From Brevibacterium siliguriense (GTDB lineage Bacteria; Actinomycetota; Actinomycetes; Actinomycetales; Brevibacteriaceae): 64,000 bases of DNA. The stretch lies in the NCBI RefSeq assembly GCF_900105315.1, contig NZ_LT629766.1, positions 3,844,001 to 3,908,000 of the forward strand, in the 5' to 3' direction. The notes below the pieces were generated by a model. The model had not been told where the DNA came from and did no database searches. It worked only from the letters and a program-made list of their open reading frames with translations. Each line of letters opens with the position of its first letter. Positions within the stretch are counted from its first letter, which is position 1. This document shows positions 16,691-24,895 of the stretch, piece after piece. Both the position numbers and the translations under genes were made by a program.

Positions 16691-18229
16691 TCAGCGGTCG
16701 GCGTTGGCGGCAGCGCCCGGCAGGAGTCTCCCGGCCCCTTTGAGGCCGAAGCTCGTGAGCACGGCGGCGATGAGGACGAGGACGACGGCCGCTCCGGCCG
16801 CCCACTGCACACCGAAGTCGAAGGCGCTCACGGCCGCCTCGGTGATCTTCTCCCCGGCCGCGGCGCTCAGTCCGGACGCGTATTCGAGAGCGGAACCGAG
16901 CGTCTCGAACTCGGCTTTGCCCGCTTTGCCCCCGATCGCGGATTGCAGCGCGGATCCGTACATGAATGTCGAGAGCCCGCCGAGGACGGTGGTACCCATG
17001 ACGGATCCGAATTCGTAGGCGGTCTCCGAGATCGCCGAGGCGGCTCCGGCCTTGTGGGCGGGGACCGCGGCGAGGATGAGGTCGTTCGTGATGACCTCGG
17101 CGGTGCCGAGTCCGATGCCGAGGATGAGGAAAGCCAGCAGCATTCCCGTCACGGAGTGTTCGGAGGTGAAGGCGATGATGCCCATGCCGACGGCGTTGAG
17201 CGCCAGCGCGCAGGGCACGACGACGCGCGGTTCGAACCGGGAGATGAGCGGCACCGCGAGGTAGCCGGCCGCGACCGAGGTGATCAGTCCCGGGATGAGC
17301 ACAAGGGCGGCGTCGATCGGAGAGAGTCCGAGCACGAGCTGGAGCAGCTGAGTGCCGAAGTAGAGGAACCCGGCCAGACCCATGACGCTCAGCAGGTTCG
17401 ACACCACCGCCGAGGTGAACACGGAGTTCGCGAACAGTCGTACGTCGAGCATCGGGTTCGGTGTGGCGAGCTGGCGGAGGACGAAGCTGGCACCGGCGAC
17501 GATGGCCACCGACAGGCTCAGCCAGAAGAGGAAGTCGGCACCAGACGCCATGCTGTGCTTGATGGCGAAGACGAGCGGTGCCAGGGCGAGCATCGACAGG
17601 ATGATGGAGAACAGGTCGAAGCGACCCGGATTCGGATCACGCGATTCGGGCAGAAGAATGGCGGCCGCGGGGATGAAGAGCGCGATGAGCGGCAGGTTGA
17701 TGAAGAACACCGAGCTCCAGTGGAAGTGCTCGAGCAGAAAACCGCCGACGATCGGCCCCAGAGCGGCACCGCCGGAGAACATCGCGGCCCAGGTGGCGAT
17801 CGCGATGCGGCGGTCCCTGTCGTGGTCGAAGATGTTGCGGATGAGCGACAGTGTTGAGGGCATGAGGGTGGCACCGAAGATGCCGAGCAGAGCGCGGGCG
17901 AGGATGAGCATCTCGGCGGAGGTGGAGAACGCCGCTAGCAGTGAGGCCGCACCGAAGCCGGTGGACCCGATGATGAGCAGCTTGCGACGCCCGACCCGAT
18001 CGCCGAGGCTGCCCATGGCCACCAGCAAACCGGCGAGCATGAGCGCGTAGATGTCGACGATCCACAGCAGCTGCGTGCCTGTCGGGTGCAGGCCCGTGCT
18101 GATGGCCGGGATCGCGAAGCCGAGGACCGTGTTGTCGATCGAGATCAGCAGCACGGGGATCATGAGCACCGCGAGACCGGCCCATTCGCGCCGGCCGGCA
18201 CGCAGCTGTGGAGTCAGTGTCGTTGCCAT
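16691..18229 (-). CDS. MFS drug exporter, DHA2 family (14 helices)
   Basis: This 512-residue DHA2 drug:H+ antiporter has the antiporter motif A loop (GSLGDRVGRRKLL) and motif C region (GGAALGPIVGG), with the acidic helix-1 residue in LLISIDNTVLG. It resembles SmvA/QacA/LfrA-like exporters, which expel cationic dyes, quaternary ammonium compounds and some antibiotics. It diverges from a TetR gene, and a 28-base dyad lies 5 bases before its start codon, so repression by that TetR is likely. Helix count and length fit the family. Confidence 0.9.
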   Translation of the reverse strand: MATTLTPQLRAGRREWAGLAVLMIPVLLISIDNTVLGFAIPAISTGLHPTGTQLLWIVDIYALMLAGLLVAMGSLGDRVGRRKLLIIGSTGFGAASLLAAFSTSAEMLILARALLGIFGATLMPSTLSLIRNIFDHDRDRRIAIATWAAMFSGGAALGPIVGGFLLEHFHWSSVFFINLPLIALFIPAAAILLPESRDPNPGRFDLFSIILSMLALAPLVFAIKHSMASGADFLFWLSLSVAIVAGASFVLRQLATPNPMLDVRLFANSVFTSAVVSNLLSVMGLAGFLYFGTQLLQLVLGLSPIDAALVLIPGLITSVAAGYLAVPLISRFEPRVVVPCALALNAVGMGIIAFTSEHSVTGMLLAFLILGIGLGTAEVITNDLILAAVPAHKAGAASAISETAYEFGSVMGTTVLGGLSTFMYGSALQSAIGGKAGKAEFETLGSALEYASGLSAAAGEKITEAAVSAFDFGVQWAAGAAVVLVLIAAVLTSFGLKGAGRLLPGAAANADR

Positions 18230-18234
18230 GCCTA

Positions 18235-18262
18235 CAACTGTACCGTCTGGACGGTACAGTTG
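18235..18262. promoter_or_regulatory. Dyad operator controlling the MFS exporter
   Basis: Two perfect 13-base arms (CAACTGTACCGTC and GACGGTACAGTTG) flank a 2-base centre, immediately upstream of the MFS start and about 157 bases from the TetR start. The arrangement is that of a QacR/LfrR-type operator. It sits much nearer the exporter than the regulator, suggesting that the exporter is the main target. Confidence 0.8.
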
Positions 18263-18418
18263 AAAAGCGATTGGCGCGCTCCGACCGTGATGCTCAGGTA
18301 TTGCGCAGGAACGGGCCCGACCGTGCGAAGCTTCCGAGCGGTCTCGTGCATGCCCAGCTGGCAGAACATCGGGCAGACGTCCGTCTCATGAGTACAGCCA
18401 TGGACTAGGCTCGTGGCT

Positions 18419-18940
18419 ATGGCACGCAATCCGACCGCAACCAAGGAGAAGCTGCTCGACGCCTTCGATACGCTCCTCGACGAACACGGCACAGCCGGAG
18501 CGACTTTGGACGCAGTAGCCGCGAAGGCCGGAGTCTCCAAAGGCGGTCTGCTCTATCATTTCGGGTCGAAGGCCGAACTCATCAAGGGCAGCCTGGAACG
18601 CCTCGACCAGCTGGTCGACGAAGACATCGAAGAGATGAAGGCCGCCGGCGAGCGCCTTCACTATTACTATCTCGAGACTTCCGCCGAGGTCGGCACTCCC
18701 CTGGACCGCAGCCTCATCGCCGCCGGCTGCCTTGCGCTCGAGAACGAGGACGCCAAGGCAGCTCTGCGCAATACCCGGGAAGCCTGGTTCAACGTGCTCA
18801 ACGACCACCTCGGCGATGCTGATCTGGCGATGACGATCCAGCTCATCGGCGACGGAATGTACTTCAATCAGAACTTCGGGCTCTCGCAGGACGAGGCCCT
18901 TGACCACGTGAAGCGAGTGCTCACTCGTTTGGGGCTCTAA
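18419..18940 (+). CDS. TetR-family regulator of the DHA2 exporter
   Basis: This 173-residue TetR protein has an N-terminal helix-turn-helix (about residues 7-52; AAKAGVSKGGLLYHFGSKAEL is the recognition part) and a C-terminal domain of the TetR_C type ending in VKRVLTRLGL. Two starts are possible, GTG at 18413 and ATG at 18419. The ATG gives the usual MARNP-type beginning and neither has a strong ribosome site. It is divergent from the exporter and probably represses it through the 28-base dyad. The ligand is unknown. Confidence 0.88.
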   Translation: MARNPTATKEKLLDAFDTLLDEHGTAGATLDAVAAKAGVSKGGLLYHFGSKAELIKGSLERLDQLVDEDIEEMKAAGERLHYYYLETSAEVGTPLDRSLIAAGCLALENEDAKAALRNTREAWFNVLNDHLGDADLAMTIQLIGDGMYFNQNFGLSQDEALDHVKRVLTRLGL

Positions 18941-18969
18941 GGCAACTGCAACTGCCTCCGAACATAAAG

Positions 18970-19024
18970 TTCCGGACATTTCGTGCGGGATAGTGCGTCA
19001 GTCTCCCGCACAGATCGTCCGGAA
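18970..19024. repeat. Palindromic element A, left of nuclease-like gene
   Basis: The hairpin has outer arms TTCCGGAC/GTCCGGAA and inner arms GTGCGGGA/TCCCGCAC around a 13-base loop, with a 5-base internal mismatch. It lies 30 bases after the TetR stop and 116 bases before the nuclease-like gene. Its outer arm and spacing match element B at 20137-20197 (shared AGTTCCGGAC then CGTGC), so the two are copies of one repeat family. It may also end TetR transcription. Confidence 0.75.
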
Positions 19025-19140
19025 GTCGGCGCGCCGCCGCAGTACCACTCGCACCTAGGTGCCTGTGGATAGCGATTCTTTATCCACACGCCGGATTCTC
19101 GCCATTCCCTTTCCGCGGCCAGCAGACGAGGCTGGCACCT

Positions 19141-20103
19141 ATGTCCATTGACACCCGCTGGGTGATGCACGATTTTCCTGAGGTCTTCCGAAGCCGGGAC
19201 TACATCGAACGAGGCATCACAAGGCACAGCCTCTATCATTCGAAGCGCTATAAGCAGGTGCTCCCCGGCGTACGGATGGACCGCGAACGGTTCGACCGTC
19301 GTCCGATACCTGCGTGGGCTGATACTAGCTGGCTGTTTGATGCGCAGAGGCTCCGAGCCGCACTCCTTCACTACCCAGACATTGCTGCTGGCCATGCCCT
19401 TGCCGCGCGCCTCTATGGCTGGCCCCTTCCGTCCAACTGGATGACGTCGCAGCTCCATGTCTCAATCCAAAATCCCAATTCCCGGATCAGACTCCCTGGA
19501 ATCACACTGCGCCGAATGACGAATATGACGGTCACACAATGGTTCGATTTGCCCATTCTCGCTCCTGCAGACGTCATCATCGGCATCGCAGGCGACCTGC
19601 TGCAACGCGACCTCGTGAAACTCTGCGACGCGGCCGTTGGCAACTGGCACGGACCACCGCAGATCGGCCTCGACGAACTGCGTGACTGCGTTCGCACACG
19701 TCCTTTTATCCGGGGACGAAAACACCTCTCCGAGGCAGTCGGTCTTGCCCGTCAAACTGTCGACTCACCACCGGAGACAGACCTGCGGCTGTGGGCCGTC
19801 GAGGTCGGTCTCCCTGAACCCGTCGTTCACCCTCAGGTCCTCAGCCGCATCCTTGGGCGCATAGTCGAACCTGACCTCGGCTATCCCCACGCGCGGCTCG
19901 CGTTGGAGTACGAAGGCAATCACCATTTCGAGTCGAAACGCCAGAGAGAAAGCGATCTCAGACGCGACGAAGCGCTTCGGGCTGAGGGCTGGACGGTCCT
20001 CCACGTGACGAGCAACACCAACTACATCTTGTTAGAGGCACAGATTCGTGATCACTTGGGATTCGAACCTCGCCCGGGACATCACAGCCGCTATCGAAGA
20101 TGA
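19141..20103 (+). CDS. PD-(D/E)XK nuclease-like protein (DUF559-type) with AbiEi-like N terminus
   Basis: This is a 320-residue protein. The C-terminal 90 residues look like a Vsr/DUF559 endonuclease fold, with Asp245 in VEPDLGY, the E-x-E pair at 256/258 in LALEYEGNHH, then a basic helix and WTVLHVTS. The N-terminal part (AGHALAARLYGWPLP, TLRRM) resembles the AbiEi-type antitoxin or transcription-factor domain often fused to this nuclease in actinobacteria. The gene seems less GC-rich than its neighbours and is bracketed by two related palindromes, which suggests acquisition as a unit. No toxin partner is adjacent. A role in defence or DNA repair is possible but unproven. Confidence 0.7.
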   Translation: MSIDTRWVMHDFPEVFRSRDYIERGITRHSLYHSKRYKQVLPGVRMDRERFDRRPIPAWADTSWLFDAQRLRAALLHYPDIAAGHALAARLYGWPLPSNWMTSQLHVSIQNPNSRIRLPGITLRRMTNMTVTQWFDLPILAPADVIIGIAGDLLQRDLVKLCDAAVGNWHGPPQIGLDELRDCVRTRPFIRGRKHLSEAVGLARQTVDSPPETDLRLWAVEVGLPEPVVHPQVLSRILGRIVEPDLGYPHARLALEYEGNHHFESKRQRESDLRRDEALRAEGWTVLHVTSNTNYILLEAQIRDHLGFEPRPGHHSRYRR

Positions 20104-20136
20104 CGATTGCCTGCGACTGACTCCGCTTGAGACAGT

Positions 20137-20197
20137 GAGTTCCGGACGATCCGTGCTGATTACCGAGGTCTGAGTCAGCACGGGTCGTCCGAAACTC
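20137..20197. repeat. Palindromic element B, right of nuclease-like gene
   Basis: Two 23-base arms (20137-20159 and 20175-20197) match at 21 positions around a 15-base loop. The left arm begins GAGTTCCGGACGATCC and the right arm ends GTCCGAAACTC. It lies 34 bases past the nuclease-like gene, so it would serve as its terminator. It is homologous to element A upstream of the same gene. Confidence 0.8.
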
Positions 20198-20274
20198 CCA
20201 GAGCTTCCTGCGATGAAAGCAACAACCAAGAGCGGGCCACCCCGAAACCTGAGAACTTCTCAGGCTTCTCACCC

Positions 20275-22095
20275 TCAGCTCAGGTGATGGACCTCCTGCA
20301 GCCCGTACACCGGAGTCTCGATGCCTTCATGCCGGGCCTTGAGCTGCAGAGCAAGGTAGAGCGAGTAATGACGTGCCTGGTGCAGGTTGCCACCCATGAA
20401 CCACAGATTCTCCTGCTGAGTGGGTTTCCACATGTTACGCTGCTCGCCCTCCCACGGGCCCGGGTCCTTCGTCGTCTCCGACCCCAGGCCCCAGCATTTG
20501 CCGACCTTGTCCGCGGTCTCCTGATCGACGAGGTCCGCGACCCAGCCGTTCATCGAACCGTAGCCGGTGGCGTAGACGACGAGGTCAGCTGGCAGCGCAG
20601 TCCCGTCCGCCAATACAACCGAGTCGGAAGTCAGGTGGTCGACCTGCCCCTTGGACAGCTTCACCTTTCCGTCGGCGACGAGCTCGGCGGATCCGACGTC
20701 GATGTAGTAGCCCGATCCACGACGCAGGTATTTGAGGAACAGGCCGGATTCATCGTCACCGAAGTCGAGGTCGAATCCGGCGTTCTCCATCCGTTGGTAG
20801 AAGTCCTTGTCCTCTTCCTTGATCTGGTTATAGAGCGGGATCTGGAATTCGTGCATGATCCGGTACGGCAGTGACGCGAAGATGAGATCCGCTTTCTCCG
20901 TCGTCACCCCGCCCTCCAGCGCACGTTCGGAGTACAGGTCGCCCATCGCGATCTCCACGAGCGAATCGCTCTTGACGATGTGTGTGCTCGAGCGCTGCAC
21001 CATCGTGACGTCGGCGCCGTTCTCGTACAAGGCGCCGCAGATGTCGAAGGCCGAGTTGTTACTGCCGATGACGACGACCTTCTTGCCGGCGTAGGCATCG
21101 GGGCCCGGGTGCTGCGAGGAGTGCTGCTGCTCGCCCTTGAAGATGTCGGAGCCCGGGAAGGTGGGGATGTTCGGCTTGCCCGACATGCCCGTGGCCATCA
21201 CCAGATGGGTCGGATGCAGAGTGATATTCTCCCCGTTCCGATCAACCTCGACCGTCCACCGGCCTGCCGCTTCGTCATATTTCGCCGAGGCGGCTGTGGT
21301 CGATGACCAGTACGGGATCTCCATCACCTTCGTGTAGAACTCCAACCAGTCCGCGATCTTGTCCTTCGGTGCGAACACCGGCCAGTTGTCGGGGAACTTC
21401 AGATACGGCAGGTGGTCGTACCAGACCGGATCGTGCAGGCACAGCGATTTGTACCGCGACCGCCACTGGTCACCCGGACGTTCCCACCGGTCGATGACCA
21501 ACGAGGGCACCCCGAGTTGGCGGAGGCGAGCACCGAGGGCGATCCCGCCCTGCCCGCCGCCGACGACGAGGATGTAGGGATCGGTGGTCTTGCCCCAGGC
21601 TTCGTCCTCCTCGGCGAGCTTCTCCGACCAGCTCTTCCGCTCGGGATCGACACCGTGCTCTGCCCCTTTGATGCGGCGGGTGCCGCGCGGCTCCTCGTGT
21701 CCGGCGATCTCCTGCAGCGAGGTGAGCATGGTCCAGGCCTTGATACCGTCTTCGTCGATGAGGCGGACGAGCCCTTTGCCGCGCCCCACCGCGGTGGCGA
21801 AAGTGAACCAGGCTTCGGTCACTCCGTCGGCAGTTGCCGCCGGCTCGCTGAGTTCGAATTCCTCCGGTGCGACCCGGTCGAGATTATGGGTGAGCAGGTC
21901 GGTGACCCCGTCGGGATCCTCCACCGTTTTGAGGTTCCAGGTGAAGGAGACGAGGTCCCTCCAGTAGCTGTCGGTGGCGAACAGTCCGGCGGCGGCCGGA
22001 ATGTCCCGGCGGCTCAGCGCCGATTCGAAGTCCTGCAGCCACCTCATTGCGATGTCGTCGGCAGTCAGCTGGGGACGGTCGAGCGTCGTTGTCAT
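20275..22095 (-). CDS. Flavin-containing monooxygenase with NTF2-like N-terminal domain
   Basis: This 606-residue protein combines a SnoaL/NTF2-like N-terminal region (about 15-130) with an FAD- and NADPH-dependent monooxygenase. The FAD loop GGGQGG is at 179-184, and the NADPH loop lies in VVIGSNNSAFDICGAL. The C terminus has ATGYGSMNGW, the usual end of the FAD domain. Enzymes of this type oxygenate ketones, aldehydes, sulfur or nitrogen groups. It diverges from a GAF-domain regulator. The start at 22095 follows GAGGAAAG. The substrate is unknown; a Baeyer-Villiger or N-oxidising role is equally possible. Confidence 0.85.
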   Translation of the reverse strand: MTTTLDRPQLTADDIAMRWLQDFESALSRRDIPAAAGLFATDSYWRDLVSFTWNLKTVEDPDGVTDLLTHNLDRVAPEEFELSEPAATADGVTEAWFTFATAVGRGKGLVRLIDEDGIKAWTMLTSLQEIAGHEEPRGTRRIKGAEHGVDPERKSWSEKLAEEDEAWGKTTDPYILVVGGGQGGIALGARLRQLGVPSLVIDRWERPGDQWRSRYKSLCLHDPVWYDHLPYLKFPDNWPVFAPKDKIADWLEFYTKVMEIPYWSSTTAASAKYDEAAGRWTVEVDRNGENITLHPTHLVMATGMSGKPNIPTFPGSDIFKGEQQHSSQHPGPDAYAGKKVVVIGSNNSAFDICGALYENGADVTMVQRSSTHIVKSDSLVEIAMGDLYSERALEGGVTTEKADLIFASLPYRIMHEFQIPLYNQIKEEDKDFYQRMENAGFDLDFGDDESGLFLKYLRRGSGYYIDVGSAELVADGKVKLSKGQVDHLTSDSVVLADGTALPADLVVYATGYGSMNGWVADLVDQETADKVGKCWGLGSETTKDPGPWEGEQRNMWKPTQQENLWFMGGNLHQARHYSLYLALQLKARHEGIETPVYGLQEVHHLS

Positions 22096-22249
22096 CTTTC
22101 CTCCTCATTGAGTTCAGTGACTCCAAGCTAGGCCGGGCGCCAACAGCTCGGAAGAGTTGCATCGGATTGCATGCCTCTCACCGAGGCGGGATTCTCACGG
22201 ACGCTTCGACCCCATGGTCTGGGGTTCGTTCCCGTTTTATACTCAAGGC

Positions 22250-23410
22250 ATGCTTCAGCCGGATCTGGCGCATCTCGCCAGGGATCTGACACGCATTCAC
22301 GATGCTGTGATCACCGGGGCGTCACCCCCGGTGCAACCGCGCGCGCTGGTCAGGCGCTCGTGGGATCGGATGCTGCGCTTGGGCCTGGACCCGGATGGTG
22401 CGAATGCGCGAATCGTCGCCGATGAGGCCGAGTTGGAGACTCGACGGAGGAAATCGCGGCTGCGCTTGGTCGTCGAGGAGATGCGGTCAGTGCTGTTGCG
22501 GGCCCCTGATGCGGCTCCATTCATCCTCGTAGTCACCGATGCCGACGGCGTCATTCTGTGGCGAGATGGTGCAGCGTCCGCCAGACGCCAAGCCGATGAA
22601 CTCGGATTCGTCGAAGGAGCTCATTGGTCTGAGGCCAAGGTCGGCACGAACGCCATCGGCACGGCGCTGACCGAGGAGGCACCCGTCCAGCTCTTCTCCG
22701 CCGAACACTTCGAGGCGTCTCAGCACCCCTGGTACTGCAGCGCCGTGCCCGTGCACGACCCGCACGATGGGACTCTCTTGGGAGTCGTCGATATCAGTGG
22801 CCCGGCGATGACGCTTCACCCGGCCGTGCAGTCCTTGGTGACGACGGCGGTGCGCCTGGCCGAGGCCAGGCTGATGATCGCTCAGCAGGAAGCGCTGAAC
22901 ACTCTGCGCGACCGGATGTCGGCGATGCTCGCCGGCACTTCCGGACCGGCCCTCGTCGTCGACGATGCCGGGTGGGTGGCATACCAGCAGGGGGTGCGCA
23001 GCCGTGACCGCATCGAAGCTCCAGCTGCTGACCGGTCCATCCTCATCCCCGGCGCAGGCCTGTGCCTGCCGGAGAAGATCACCGGCGGGTGGCTGCTGCG
23101 GCCCACCGGTGACCGTCGCGCCTCGGTGACTCTGCGGATGAGGCAGGATCCACCCGTTCTCGATATCCACTCCGGCACCGACCCCTTGGTCGTTCCGCTC
23201 ACGCCACGGCGTGCGCAGATTTTGGCGGCGGTCACCTCGGCGGGGTCTGCGGGGATCAGTGCCGCCGACCTCAGCCAGCGCCTCTACGGGGACGGCGACC
23301 ATGTGGTCACCGTCCGCGCAGAGGTCTCGCGTCTGCGCCGCTCGGTCGGGGCCCTGCTCGCCACCCGACCCTACCGATGGGCTGAAGGCGTCGACGCACG
23401 AGTGGACTGA
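22250..23410 (+). CDS. GAF-domain transcriptional regulator, AcoR-like sensor without AAA+ domain
   Basis: This 386-residue protein resembles the sensory half of AcoR-type activators. Residues about 15-215 carry the GAF region (GAHWSEAKVGTNAIGTAL and DPHDGTLLGVVDISGPA are characteristic). The sigma54-dependent AAA+ domain is absent. The C terminus (about 315-386) looks like a winged helix (RAQILAAVTSAG, AADLSQRLYGDGDHVVTVRAEVSRLRR). This actinobacterial type usually adjoins an aldehyde or alcohol dehydrogenase or monooxygenase. Here it faces the flavin monooxygenase and probably activates it. The ATG at 22250 is chosen because it begins the conserved region. Confidence 0.82.
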   Translation: MLQPDLAHLARDLTRIHDAVITGASPPVQPRALVRRSWDRMLRLGLDPDGANARIVADEAELETRRRKSRLRLVVEEMRSVLLRAPDAAPFILVVTDADGVILWRDGAASARRQADELGFVEGAHWSEAKVGTNAIGTALTEEAPVQLFSAEHFEASQHPWYCSAVPVHDPHDGTLLGVVDISGPAMTLHPAVQSLVTTAVRLAEARLMIAQQEALNTLRDRMSAMLAGTSGPALVVDDAGWVAYQQGVRSRDRIEAPAADRSILIPGAGLCLPEKITGGWLLRPTGDRRASVTLRMRQDPPVLDIHSGTDPLVVPLTPRRAQILAAVTSAGSAGISAADLSQRLYGDGDHVVTVRAEVSRLRRSVGALLATRPYRWAEGVDARVD

Positions 23411-23424
23411 GGGTCAGTCCGAGA

Positions 23425-23452
23425 TTGCGTTTCCGAGAGTTGGAAACCGCAA
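23425..23452. terminator. Bidirectional hairpin between GAF regulator and VOC gene
   Basis: The stem is TTGCG-TTTCC against GGAAACCGCAA (one bulged base) with a 7-base loop. It lies 15 bases past the GAF gene stop and 16 bases before the convergent VOC stop. Confidence 0.6.
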
Positions 23453-23467
23453 CCGGTCGCTATCGTC

Positions 23468-23890
23468 CTACCCATTTGCCCCGCGGTAGCTCCCGACCGA
23501 CCACAGCACACCCTCGGGGTCTTGGACGGCGAAGTCGAGCGACCCGTAGTCCTGCTGCGTCAGTCCCATGACCTCGGTGGCGCCCGCGGCGAGCGCACGC
23601 GCGTGTAGCTCACGGACGTTTCCGGAGGCCAGATACACCGACCCCGAGGCGACTCCGGTCTTCGTCATGACCCCGCCGTCATCGCGCACGGACCCGAGCA
23701 TCACTCCCCCGCCCTCGGGCCAGGCGAGTTCGGCGTGTTCGATGCGGTTCGGGTCGTCGGCATTCGTGTATTCGGCGACGACTTCGAAGCCGAGCGCCTC
23801 CTGGAGAAATACGATCGCGGCTTCGGCATCGCGATAGCGGAACGTGGGCCAGACGTTGCAGGCCCGAGCATCTGCGGGTTCGGCGGACAT
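23468..23890 (-). CDS. VOC-fold (glyoxalase/bleomycin-resistance-like) protein
   Basis: This is a 140-residue single VOC domain of the PhnB/YdfO-like glyoxalase superfamily, with the pattern TFRYRDAEAAIVFLQEALGFEVV at the start and DPEGVLWSVGSY at the end. The ATG at 23890 is preceded by AGGAGT. It follows the AraC gene on the same strand by 70 bases and is probably co-transcribed. VOC proteins bind metals or small hydrophobic ligands and often sequester or isomerise them. The AraC-VOC pairing suggests a small resistance or detoxification unit. The substrate is unknown. Confidence 0.82.
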   Translation of the reverse strand: MSAEPADARACNVWPTFRYRDAEAAIVFLQEALGFEVVAEYTNADDPNRIEHAELAWPEGGGVMLGSVRDDGGVMTKTGVASGSVYLASGNVRELHARALAAGATEVMGLTQQDYGSLDFAVQDPEGVLWSVGSYRGANG

Positions 23891-23960
23891 AAGGACTCCT
23901 TCTCTCTCGGTGTTCTTGAGAGGAGCATTCCCCTCCCGGTCTTGGACAAATGGGAACAGT

Positions 23961-24812
23961 TCATCCCCTCGCCGAGGCGGCCCCCACCGAATCCGGTCCC
24001 ACCGTGTGCGTTCGGGCCACGTCATCAGCAGCCAACCACTGGCTCGGGCTGAGGCCGACGAAATCCTGGAAGTCCCGGTTGAGGTGCGCCTGATCGGCGT
24101 AACCGCAGTTCGTCGCGATCTCCGCCATGCTGCCCCGGCCCGCCGGGATCAGACGCCGTGCCCGATCGAAGCGGATGATGCGTGCGGCGTCTTTGGGGCC
24201 GATCCCGTATTCGGACCGGAACTGGCTGCCCAGATGGCGTCTGCTCCATCCGATGTCATCGGCGACGAGGGAGACGGGCAGACCGCCATGGCTGTCGGCG
24301 ATCCGTTGCCAGGCGTCGGCCACCTCGGTGCGGGGTCTATTCGTGTCATCGAGCGTGCGCATGAGCACGTCGTCGATGGCGGCAAAGCGGGCGGACCATT
24401 CTGTCTCGAGGTTGACCCGTTCATGGAGTTCCGCGGCCAGCGGCCGGGAGATCCGAGCGACGTCAACACTGTGGTGAGCGAACTCAGCGGCGGGGATCCC
24501 GAAGAACGCCCGCGGGGCCGACGGACTGAAGTTGATCTGGATTCCGGACATCGCGCCGGGGTGAGCGATGAGCGTCGAGCGCAGGTGGAGGCCGGCGAGC
24601 AGCACGTCGAAATGCTCGCAACTGCCGGTGACCGCTTCGACCTGACACAGCGGTTCGTCGATCGAGACGATGAAGGTCAATGTTCCCGAGGGCAGCCCGA
24701 GGTGCGTCCCTGCGCGGACGCCGGAGATGTCGTAGCCGGCGTAATCGCCCACGAACGGTCGCAGTCTCGGGTGAGGCCGACGGATCAGCTCGTCATTGCG
24801 CGACGCGGACAT
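23961..24812 (-). CDS. AraC-family regulator
   Basis: This is a 283-residue AraC regulator. The N-terminal half has a HPRLRPFVGDYAGYD beginning typical of the DUF6597-type sensor. The C-terminal double helix-turn-helix spans about 165-260 (VADDIGWSRRHLGSQFRSEYG and EIATNCGYADQAHLNRDFQDFVG). The start at 24812 precedes the conserved N terminus. It lies upstream of the VOC gene on the same strand and probably controls it. The inducer is unknown. The C-terminal codons include one copy of the window-wide 12-mer. Confidence 0.87.
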   Translation of the reverse strand: MSASRNDELIRRPHPRLRPFVGDYAGYDISGVRAGTHLGLPSGTLTFIVSIDEPLCQVEAVTGSCEHFDVLLAGLHLRSTLIAHPGAMSGIQINFSPSAPRAFFGIPAAEFAHHSVDVARISRPLAAELHERVNLETEWSARFAAIDDVLMRTLDDTNRPRTEVADAWQRIADSHGGLPVSLVADDIGWSRRHLGSQFRSEYGIGPKDAARIIRFDRARRLIPAGRGSMAEIATNCGYADQAHLNRDFQDFVGLSPSQWLAADDVARTHTVGPDSVGAASARG

Positions 24813-24895
24813 GCCGCCAGTGTAGACCCGTGCCCTCGGCCGACAGTCGGATACTTGAGGTGCCGTCCTGCAATGAGCCCGGCAGTACTGACGAT

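Noticed and set aside
19141-20103. Complete AbiE-type toxin-antitoxin system
   Set aside because: The N terminus resembles AbiEi, but no AbiEii nucleotidyltransferase gene is adjacent; the neighbours are TetR and a monooxygenase.
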